Source of the DNA: UBA1568 sp964385005 | Lineage (GTDB): Bacteria > Patescibacteriota > Minisyncoccia > Moranbacterales > UBA1568 | Assembly (NCBI GenBank): GCA_964385005.1 | Contig: CAYLMF010000022.1 | Span: 1 to 12,302 of the forward strand | Length of the DNA: 12,302 bases | Direction of reading: 5' to 3' | In this document: piece after piece, positions 1-6,714 of the stretch | Layout of the letters: each line of letters opens with the position of its first letter | Numbering within the stretch: position 1 is the stretch's first letter | Translations under genes and position numbers: made by a program | The notes under the pieces: model-generated | The model's input: the letters and a program-made list of their open reading frames with translations, nothing else | The model's database searches: none | Told to the model about the DNA's origin: nothing

Positions 1-53
1 GGAGTCCTTTCAATCAGTGCAGACTCAGTCGCTCTCTCTACAGATACCACTGG
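1..53 (+). repeat. Direct repeat copy 1, within the giant gene
   Basis: These 53 bases are identical to bases 820-872, 819 bp (273 codons) downstream and in the same reading frame. Both copies encode the same stretch, beginning GVLSISADSVAL. The match may extend upstream of the window edge. It marks a repeated fibre module. Confidence 0.95.
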
Positions 54-3000
54 TAACTATGTAGCCACTATCACTAATGGCAACGGTATCTCTGGTAGTT
101 CATCAAGTGAAGGAGGAACGCCGACTATCGCTCTCGGAACACTTACCGCTAACTGGAATCAGACCGGTGCTTTCGATATTTCCCTTAACAACGCCTCATC
201 TGAGCTTCAAATCCTTGAATCAACAGGAGGGACTTTCTTCGGTACCATTGATGCAGGGGACTTAAGTGCCAACAGAACACTCATCATTCCAGATGTAGAC
301 GGGACTATCATCACTACAGGAGATACTGGTACGGTCACCAACACTATGCTCTCAGGTTCTATCGCTGCTTCTAAGTTAGTGGGTACAGACATTGATACTC
401 TCGGCACTGTCACAGCAGGAACCTGGAATGCTTCTGCTATCGGAGTAGCCTACGGTGGGACTGGTCTTACCGCTACTCCATCTAATGGACAACTGGCTAT
501 CGGCAACGGTACCGGCTACACCTTAACCACACTGACAGATGGAACTGGTATCACTATCACTGAAGGATCAGGTACTATCACTATCGCTTCAACTCTTGGA
601 ACTAGCATAGACCTGACTACAGAAGTGACGGGTACGCTTCCAGTTGGAAACGGTGGTACAGGAGCTACCACTCTCACTTCTAATGGAGTCGTCATCGGAA
701 ACGGAACATCAGCTGTTCAAGTCACAGCAGCTGGAACCAACGGACAACTCTTCCTTGGATCAACAGGAGTAGCCCCAGCCTTCGCTACCATGAGTGGTGA
801 CGCCACTATCACCAATGCTGGAGTCCTTTCAATCAGTGCAGACTCAGTCGCTCTCTCTACAGATACCACTGGAAACTACGTAGCGACAGTCAGTACCTCA
901 GTCCTTACAGGTCTTACCGGAGGTGCAGCAGGTAGCGAGGGAGGAACCCTTACTCTCGCCCTGGATTACTCACAGGCTCTTTCGGGGGATCCAGCTTTAG
1001 CTGCTAATGCAGCTGTCTTTGGAGCAAGCGGTCTTGTATTTGAAGGATCAGCCGCTAATACTTTTGAGACTTTCCTTTCTATTACTAATCCAACCGCTGA
1101 TAGGACCTATACCTTTGCTGATCTTGGAGGCACAGTAGCAACTATTGATGGCGGACAGACCTTTACTTCGGCAACTTGGAATGGAACGAGTATTGCAGAT
1201 GCATATATAGATGACACTTTGACTCTTGGAGCAAGTGCTACTATTACTAATGATCTCATCACCCCTGATGATCTCAAGACAAGTGGACAAAATGATGAAT
1301 ACTGTCTTACTTATGAGGCATCAGGTACTACTTGGGAGTGGCAGACTTGTGGGGGTGGTGGAGGAGCTAATACTGCACTATCCAACCTTGCTTCTGTAGC
1401 TATTAATATCTCTCTCTTACCGGGTGCGGATGATACGATTGATCTTGGTAGCGATTCTTTCCGTTGGAGAGATCTTTATCTTGGAGGAGAGACTATCCAT
1501 ATCGGTACTTCTACTACGGATGAAGCAACTATCGGTTATACCACTTCAACCAATCTTCTTAACTTCTCTACTGACTCTACCTCCAATGGTGATATAGCCT
1601 TCTTCTCAGATGATCTGTATCTTGATAAGTCGACTGGATTTGTAGGTATCGGCGATGCTACACCATCAAGTCTCTTTACTGTTGGAGCATCAGATAATTT
1701 CCAGATTAATGCTTCAGGGCAAATAGTGGCTGGTACCTGGCAGGGTACAGTTATCGGAGCTCAGTATGGAGGTACGGGCCTTAATACAAGTTCATCTACT
1801 GGTATCGCTACGGTCTCTTCTGGTACGTGGAGTGTTGCTTCAAGTATTGGACCTACATTAGGAGGTACTGGTCAGACTACCTACGCTACGGGCGATATCC
1901 TCTATGCCTCTGCTTCGAACACACTTTCCAAGTTGGCTATTGGGACGGATACGTATTGTCTCAAGGTGGCTACTGATGTTCCGGTGTGGGATGTATGTGG
2001 AGGAGGAAGTACACTGCAGGGTGCATATGATGGTGATGTAAATGGCAGTGATACTACTATTACACTTTCATCTAATGATGATGGCTTAGTGTTCTCAAAT
2101 CCTACTTCAGCTGGTACTGACAGCGCATTCTTGCTGAGTCTTACACAACAAAACACGACTGCTACGGTAGTAGCGTTTGATATTGTGCAGTCATCCAATG
2201 CAGCCAATGGCGCCAATATTACCGCTAACTCTATAGATGCTGAGACAGGCCTTGCCGTGACAGCGAATGGCCTTACGTCTGGTAGAGTTCTGGCCATTAG
2301 TTCTTCATCGACAGCTCAGACAGGGAGCGTGGCTGAGTTTACTCAGTCCGGATCAAATGCTTCTAACACTGGAAGCGTGGTGAAGATTTCCAATACCGGT
2401 ACGGCTAGCACAAACACTTCTCTATATATAGATCATCAGGCCACTGGTACCAATAATTTGGCTTTGCGCATTGATGATCAGTCTGGTGATGCAACACCAT
2501 TTATAGTGGATGGTGAGGGGCGTGTCGGTATAGCTACAGCTGCTATATCTGAAGATGCTACTTCTGAGAGATTGCTTCAGGTAGGGTCAGAAGTAAATCG
2601 TGGAAACTCAGTGACGTATGGTGAGGTGGTGACGAAGGGTCTAAAGGGGATTAAGGCGCTGACCGATATCAAGGATATTTATATGTACGACACTACCGCC
2701 GATAGCGATGGTGGACGCTGGATTGACTGGGCCACTACAGATCGACTTTCATGGTATTCAGAAACGCTGGATGATAGTACAAATGATCCGTGTGATATAG
2801 CTACAGATGACCGTTGCTATAGCCATTCCTTTCCTCGCAAGGCTATATTGGTAGTGACCGGAAGTGCTCTCTATATTTTTGATGCCACCACTAATGAAAT
2901 GTGGATGAAGTTTAGTCAGAATGCTTCGGGCTACGCTCTGGGTGCTGATACTAATAATGATCCATCGAGTGTTACGGCGCTCAATGGTGTGGTATATGTA

Positions 3001-6000
3001 GGAACCAGAGGTACTTCATCAGGTGGTCTCTATGCGATTGATTTCGTTAATGATCGTATGTGGAATTATGATGCCACAGACCGCGCGGGAGCTGATACGG
3101 GTATTAGTGGTCGTAATGCAGCTGTGGCCTATGCCAGCGACTCTATTACTGCGCTTCAGCTTGATCCAGTAGGTACTTCTGCCGAATGGATGAATATCAA
3201 TGATGTAGATGCTACGAGTATCAATAGTAGTATCTCTGCCACTACTGTAGGAGCAGCAACAAACCTTGTGGCTGGCAATGGACAATCCTACGTGACTCTT
3301 GCTACGGATTCAGGTATTACCGTGATTAATCTTGCGGCGCAAAAGCTTCTCCAGTATTCAGATGTAGCTGCTGATAATTATGAGGCGGTTGAGTTGACTC
3401 GTAATGGTCGTTTATATGGACTCAACTCAACTACCGATCAACTCGAAAGATGGGACAATGTGGATTCTGATAAGACGAGCGAAGTAGCAGGAACCTATAG
3501 TGCACGCTGGGTATCTACGGTAGGACCCGCCTTGTGGAATGCGACCGTCGCCATCCAGACTAACGCTCCAGATGCCCTGGAAGTAGTAGAGCGCGGATCG
3601 TTGGCATTGGAATCTATGGATCTTATCTATGTAGGACATAACTTAGGCCTAACGGAAATCCATGATCATACGACCCTCACTAATGGATGGTCTAAGTTCT
3701 ATGATACGACTCGCCAGACGATGCTCATGCCAAATGCTATTGATACAGCACTGATGCTCGATGAAACAACTGGTACTCAGGCACAAGATGTGAGTTTCAA
3801 TAATACGGACATGGCTATCAAGGGTACCCCGGTCCTAGCGGCAAGTGGTGTACGTGGCAAAGGCTTAAATCTTAACGGAGCGAGCTATCTTTGCTCTGAT
3901 GCTAACCAAGATAATACCTGTGATAATGACACAAGTCTTAATATGTCTACTACCGGATTTACGATTGGAATGTGGTTTAAGCACTCTACAACTGCGCCAG
4001 CTACACCTCAAGTACTCTTTGAGAAATGTTATAACACTACGCCGGCTGCTACGACTGGCTGTGTCGTAGCCTATATGACTACCACGGGTACGATAGTAGG
4101 GGCTATTGACGCCACCACCACCTTTACGCAGTTTACGACGTATGACGTCACTGCTACTTCAAGTCAGACGTATCATGATAATCAATGGCATTTTCTTGTG
4201 ATGTCTCGAACGAACGCCAATGATATGGATGTCTTTATCGATGGACAGGCGCTCAACTTGAGTAACGCTACTGGACAGACAGCTACAGTAGATGCAGCCA
4301 ACCAGGTAGTGAGTATTGGTGCGAGCTGCGCTGGATCAGCTAACTGTGCTACAGGAGCTAACTTCTGGGATGGCTCTATTGATGATTTCCATTTTAGTAA
4401 TGGAACTACTACCGTAGCTACTGTTTCTGGTGCCCAGCAACGTCGTCTCTATAATGATTCACGACCACTGGTTAATAAGAGGGTAGTGACTGTTGATAAT
4501 GCTACCACTGCCACAAGTACGACAATTGGAGATTCAGGAGAAGCCTGGATACCAAATGAGTTTGCTGGACTGGTTATGACTATTACTGGTGGTACTGGAT
4601 CCGGCCAGAGTCGTCGTGTGACCGGAAACACAGCTACCACACTTACTGTCTCACCTGCATTTGATACGGCACCAGATACCACGAGTGATTTTGAGGTTGA
4701 TCCAGAGGCCTTGTATGGCGCCTCTAATATCGTCAATGCAGTTGGTATTACAGCCGAATCACCTCTTGGAGAAGCTCGTATGATGTGTGCTGGAACAAAC
4801 AGTGGTACGGATACCGGAGGAGTAACTTGTTATAACCATCAGGCAGGACCAAATGTCGTAGCAGAAGTATTCCATGCAGACGCTAAGAAGCTCGATGACA
4901 GCAGTACAGAATGGACGGGTACAGACTATGATGATATTAAATCTATCGATCTTTCTGGTAGATCACTTATCATTGGTTCCCAGGGACATCTTTATACCAG
5001 AACTGAAGACGTTCGACTTGGTCAGGGATTGGATTATCTTGCCAACCAACTCTTTAACATCAGGGGGGAGATGATTCTTGATGGTATCACTGCTGCAGGT
5101 AGTATTGGTCTTGAGGTAGGATTTACTGGAGGAGCCGACTTAGCAGAGCGCTACTACTCAAATGAACCGCTTGAAGCAGGTGAGGTTGTCGCTATCGATA
5201 ACTCTCTTGGGGCGGGCGTGAAGAAGTCAGAGAATGCATACCAGAAGGATGTGATCGGTATTGTGGCCACAAGTCCTGGCATTGTCCTTGGAAACGAACA
5301 AGAGAATGCCTATCCTGTCGCTTTGGCAGGACGTGTACCAGTGAAAGTTACCAACGAAAACGGGCCTGTCTACACAGGAGATCGCATCACTGCTTCATCA
5401 CGACCAGGCTATGCCATGCGAGCAGTACAAGCAGGTAGGGTGCTTGGTACAGCCCTTTCTGACACGACTGACTGGACCGTTTGTGAAGGTGAAGATCCTG
5501 CCAACTCAGAAGCCATACTTTGTGCGACTGCCTTTGTCTTTGTGAACCTTTCTGACTACTATGGTATGCCGGTAGAACTGGCTATGACAGAAAGAGACGC
5601 AACTCTTGGAGCTGATGGTCTTTCTGGCACAGCAAGCCTTGATGGTAGTGAACAGGGGCTTGGATCGGATACGGCGAGTATCAGACTGGCTACCGCTATG
5701 CCGACGAAGCAAGAAGGAATCCTTAACTTCCTCAAGGAACTTCGTGATACACAGGCAAGCACCTCAGAGATTTTTGCGGGTAGAGTAGCTGTTTCAGGAG
5801 AAGTGATTACGCCAACGCTCTATGCCGACACAATATTCGCCAAGAGTATCAAGGCCGATTCTATAGAGGGATTAGAGATATTTACCAATAAGCTCGGCAG
5901 TCTCGACGCTCAGTATCAAGAACTGTCACAGTCTGTGACGGTGGCTGGGGAAGGAGATGTGAGTAATCTCAAGATGCTCACCCTAGATTCTGCTGAGGTA

Positions 6001-6651
6001 AAATTGGCACTCAATGTCCTTGGCACGCTCACTGCACGCGGAGGTATTGTGGTAGGAGGAGATGCAGAGTTTAATGGGGATACTGTATTCAATAAACTGG
6101 CTACATTCCTCGGTCTTACGACTTTCAAGGACAGCGTATTGTTTGAGAAAACCCCAACCTTCAGCAAAGACACAGCTGGTTTCGCAGTTATCAAGGAGGG
6201 CCAACGTACCGTGACTGTGGCATTTGAAGATACCTATGCCAAGCAGCCTATTGTTTCAGTGACACCTACCAACGAACGGAGTGCTCTTTTGGATGATGAT
6301 GATATATCGAGTGAAGTAAAAGCTGATATTAAGGCAGTGGAAGCTGACTTCCGTGAAGCTTACTTCAATGACGATGTGAAGTATCTTATCACGAATAAGA
6401 GTCAGAAAGGCTTTACTATTGTCCTCAATAAACCAGCTACCAGAGAGCTGACTTTTAGCTGGGTAGCACTTTCTGTAAGCAACGGGAGTACCTTCTACTC
6501 TGAGGATAAGCCGGAGCAGATAACAGAAGATGCCAAAGAAGAGGAGGAAGTGGAAGTAGTACAGGATGAGACTTCTGGTGATATAAGTCCAGAGCCACCA
6601 AGTGAAGAGTCTACGGGTGGAGCTAATGGTACAGAAACGAGTATTCCTTAG
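1..6651 (+). CDS. Giant modular surface fibre/adhesin-like protein, 5'-partial
   Basis: The frame is open from base 1 to a TAG stop at 6649-6651, giving 2,216 residues, so the start and any signal peptide lie upstream; the ATG at 346 is internal. The sequence is rich in Gly, Thr, Ser, Ala and Asp. In order it shows tail-fibre-like YGGTG/GNGGTG modules (nt 1-1872), VGIG-type motifs (about 1636 and 2520) and a propeller-like region (2650-3690). A LamG-like domain (3745-4420), a GTGSGQ module (4480-4701) and an ADLAE domain (5128-5463) follow. The end holds a Phe hexad ladder (6016-6162), a lectin-like domain (6175-6498) and an acidic Pro/Ser/Glu tail. No C-terminal membrane segment, sortase motif or autotransporter barrel is visible. 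All 16 cysteines are in close pairs, which suggests disulfides outside the cytoplasm. A role in cell-surface attachment is inferred from the domain types and is not demonstrated. Confidence 0.9.
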   Translation, partial: GVLSISADSVALSTDTTGNYVATITNGNGISGSSSSEGGTPTIALGTLTANWNQTGAFDISLNNASSELQILESTGGTFFGTIDAGDLSANRTLIIPDVDGTIITTGDTGTVTNTMLSGSIAASKLVGTDIDTLGTVTAGTWNASAIGVAYGGTGLTATPSNGQLAIGNGTGYTLTTLTDGTGITITEGSGTITIASTLGTSIDLTTEVTGTLPVGNGGTGATTLTSNGVVIGNGTSAVQVTAAGTNGQLFLGSTGVAPAFATMSGDATITNAGVLSISADSVALSTDTTGNYVATVSTSVLTGLTGGAAGSEGGTLTLALDYSQALSGDPALAANAAVFGASGLVFEGSAANTFETFLSITNPTADRTYTFADLGGTVATIDGGQTFTSATWNGTSIADAYIDDTLTLGASATITNDLITPDDLKTSGQNDEYCLTYEASGTTWEWQTCGGGGGANTALSNLASVAINISLLPGADDTIDLGSDSFRWRDLYLGGETIHIGTSTTDEATIGYTTSTNLLNFSTDSTSNGDIAFFSDDLYLDKSTGFVGIGDATPSSLFTVGASDNFQINASGQIVAGTWQGTVIGAQYGGTGLNTSSSTGIATVSSGTWSVASSIGPTLGGTGQTTYATGDILYASASNTLSKLAIGTDTYCLKVATDVPVWDVCGGGSTLQGAYDGDVNGSDTTITLSSNDDGLVFSNPTSAGTDSAFLLSLTQQNTTATVVAFDIVQSSNAANGANITANSIDAETGLAVTANGLTSGRVLAISSSSTAQTGSVAEFTQSGSNASNTGSVVKISNTGTASTNTSLYIDHQATGTNNLALRIDDQSGDATPFIVDGEGRVGIATAAISEDATSERLLQVGSEVNRGNSVTYGEVVTKGLKGIKALTDIKDIYMYDTTADSDGGRWIDWATTDRLSWYSETLDDSTNDPCDIATDDRCYSHSFPRKAILVVTGSALYIFDATTNEMWMKFSQNASGYALGADTNNDPSSVTALNGVVYVGTRGTSSGGLYAIDFVNDRMWNYDATDRAGADTGISGRNAAVAYASDSITALQLDPVGTSAEWMNINDVDATSINSSISATTVGAATNLVAGNGQSYVTLATDSGITVINLAAQKLLQYSDVAADNYEAVELTRNGRLYGLNSTTDQLERWDNVDSDKTSEVAGTYSARWVSTVGPALWNATVAIQTNAPDALEVVERGSLALESMDLIYVGHNLGLTEIHDHTTLTNGWSKFYDTTRQTMLMPNAIDTALMLDETTGTQAQDVSFNNTDMAIKGTPVLAASGVRGKGLNLNGASYLCSDANQDNTCDNDTSLNMSTTGFTIGMWFKHSTTAPATPQVLFEKCYNTTPAATTGCVVAYMTTTGTIVGAIDATTTFTQFTTYDVTATSSQTYHDNQWHFLVMSRTNANDMDVFIDGQALNLSNATGQTATVDAANQVVSIGASCAGSANCATGANFWDGSIDDFHFSNGTTTVATVSGAQQRRLYNDSRPLVNKRVVTVDNATTATSTTIGDSGEAWIPNEFAGLVMTITGGTGSGQSRRVTGNTATTLTVSPAFDTAPDTTSDFEVDPEALYGASNIVNAVGITAESPLGEARMMCAGTNSGTDTGGVTCYNHQAGPNVVAEVFHADAKKLDDSSTEWTGTDYDDIKSIDLSGRSLIIGSQGHLYTRTEDVRLGQGLDYLANQLFNIRGEMILDGITAAGSIGLEVGFTGGADLAERYYSNEPLEAGEVVAIDNSLGAGVKKSENAYQKDVIGIVATSPGIVLGNEQENAYPVALAGRVPVKVTNENGPVYTGDRITASSRPGYAMRAVQAGRVLGTALSDTTDWTVCEGEDPANSEAILCATAFVFVNLSDYYGMPVELAMTERDATLGADGLSGTASLDGSEQGLGSDTASIRLATAMPTKQEGILNFLKELRDTQASTSEIFAGRVAVSGEVITPTLYADTIFAKSIKADSIEGLEIFTNKLGSLDAQYQELSQSVTVAGEGDVSNLKMLTLDSAEVKLALNVLGTLTARGGIVVGGDAEFNGDTVFNKLATFLGLTTFKDSVLFEKTPTFSKDTAGFAVIKEGQRTVTVAFEDTYAKQPIVSVTPTNERSALLDDDDISSEVKADIKAVEADFREAYFNDDVKYLITNKSQKGFTIVLNKPATRELTFSWVALSVSNGSTFYSEDKPEQITEDAKEEEEVEVVQDETSGDISPEPPSEESTGGANGTETSIP
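442..1872 (+). other. Tail-fibre-like GGTG module region
   Basis: Four GGTG elements are visible: YGGTG at 451-465, VGNGGTG at 643-663, YGGTG at 1765-1779 and LGGTG at 1858-1872. Two are preceded by a related TW-x3-(A/V)IG-xx-Y segment (TWNASAIGVAY and TWQGTVIGAQY). A VGIG-type motif (FVGIGDATPSSLFTVG) lies near 1636-1685. Such elements recur in phage tail fibres and in large surface proteins of uncultured bacteria, where they form elongated, usually trimeric beta structures. The fibre role here is inferred from that resemblance. Confidence 0.65.
820..872 (+). repeat. Direct repeat copy 2, within the giant gene
   Basis: This is the second exact copy of the 53-bp repeat at 1-53. Beyond it the nucleotide sequences diverge, but the proteins still share a related element about 828 bp apart: ANRTLIIPD at 268 and ADRTYTFAD at 1096, each followed by GT(I/V). 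A larger, partly diverged module was therefore duplicated. Confidence 0.95.
2650..3690 (+). other. Beta-propeller-like region of the giant protein
   Basis: Several repeats pair two hydrophobic beta strands with an aromatic or Asp turn. They lie near 2839-2910 (ILVVTGSALYIFDATTNEMW), 2985-3075 (VVYVGTRG then GLYAIDFVNDRMWNY), 3280-3363 (ITVINLAAQKLLQY), 3391-3462 (GRLYGLNSTTDQLERW) and 3610-3670 (LIYVGHNLGLTEIHDH). The spacing and W/Y-ending strands look like propeller blades of the NHL or two-component-regulator type. A similar strand pair (SIDLSGRSLIIGSQGHLY) appears at about 4939-4995, after the LamG domain. The fold assignment rests on pattern only. Confidence 0.5.
3745..4420 (+). other. 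LamG/concanavalin A-like domain of the giant protein
   Basis: The order of elements matches a LamG-like jelly roll: a start resembling ALMLDETTG, then GKGLNLNGASYL, a strand with FTIGMWFKH, the segment NQWHFLVMSR followed by DMDVFIDGQ, and an end resembling WDGSIDDFHFSNG. Such domains usually bind carbohydrate or protein ligands outside the cell. Three cysteine pairs lie inside it. The loop SDANQDNTCDNDTS after the first strand is Asp-rich like a calcium-binding loop, though calcium binding is not shown. Confidence 0.75.
4480..4701 (+). other. GTGSGQ-type small beta module
   Basis: The segment runs from RVVTVDNATT through ITGGTGSGQSRRVTGNTATT to TTSDFEV. The pattern GTG-x-GQ-x-R-x-(I/V) followed by NTATTLTV recurs in phage structural proteins and large surface proteins. 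It probably forms a small beta module joining the LamG domain to the rest of the fibre. The assignment is from memory of the pattern. Confidence 0.4.
5128..5463 (+). other. ADLAE domain, resembling the peptidase G2 / intramolecular chaperone region
   Basis: The domain begins GGADLAERY and continues with a strand around EAGEVVAIDNS, then DVIGIVATSPGIVLGN, then YPVALAGRVPVKV, then TGDRITASSRPGYAMRAV and a final RVLGTALSD. This order of elements resembles the peptidase G2 (intramolecular chaperone autoproteolytic) family of phage appendage proteins, in which the domain assists trimer folding and may be cleaved. The same block is common in large proteins of Patescibacteria. Catalytic residues cannot be assigned here, so cleavage is only a hypothesis. 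Confidence 0.5.
6016..6162 (+). repeat. Hexad repeat: phenylalanine ladder in the stalk
   Basis: Counting codons from base 1, phenylalanines fall at residues 2024, 2030, 2036, 2042, 2048 and 2054, exactly every six residues. The series extends N-terminally with smaller residues at 2006 (V), 2012 (A) and 2018 (V). Six-residue periodicity is expected for a left-handed or trimeric beta-helix with the aromatic stacked in the core. The repeat is coding and not a DNA-level tandem repeat. Confidence 0.8.
6175..6498 (+). other. C-terminal lectin-like beta domain
   Basis: The domain runs from GFAVIKEGQRTVTVAFEDTY through KQPIVSVTP, then KGFTIVLNKPATRELTFSW and ends VALSVSNGSTF. The order (strand ending in F, a (Q/P)P-x-V strand, a GF-x-(I/V) strand, a W-x-A strand) resembles the small H-type lectin fold seen at the ends of fibres. 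A charged insert rich in Asp and Glu separates the two halves. Binding of a sugar is inferred and not shown. Confidence 0.45.
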
Positions 6652-6653
6652 GT

Positions 6654-6704
6654 AAAAAAGTGAAAAAAAAGACAAAATAGAGTATACTAAAGAAAAAGTA
6701 TACT
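6654..6704 (+). promoter_or_regulatory. Possible promoter for the downstream membrane protein gene
   Basis: An A-rich tract (6654-6680), like an UP element, precedes two TATACT hexamers at 6683-6688 and 6699-6704. Both are close to the TATAAT -10 consensus. No good -35 box is seen for either. From the second hexamer, transcription would begin at about 6711-6715, at or next to the ATG, giving a nearly leaderless mRNA. Confidence 0.35.
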
Positions 6705-6712
6705 CTGTTTTT
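6679..6712 (+). terminator. Palindrome with T-run between the giant gene and the next gene
   Basis: A perfect 10-bp inverted repeat (AGAGTATACT at 6679-6688 and its complement at 6697-6706) flanks an 8-base A-rich loop. It is followed by G and TTTTT at 6708-6712. This is the shape of an intrinsic terminator for the giant gene, but the stem has only three G:C pairs, so it would be weak. The next start codon is at 6715, only two bases after the T-run. Confidence 0.45.
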
Positions 6713-6714
6713 AT

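Noticed and set aside
1..1872. CRISPR-like or noncoding tandem repeats
   Set aside because: The repeats are in-frame protein modules of unequal length without regular spacers.
346..6651. Start of the giant gene at the ATG at 346
   Set aside because: The same frame is open from base 1 and encodes matching repeat sequence there, so this Met is internal and the gene continues upstream.
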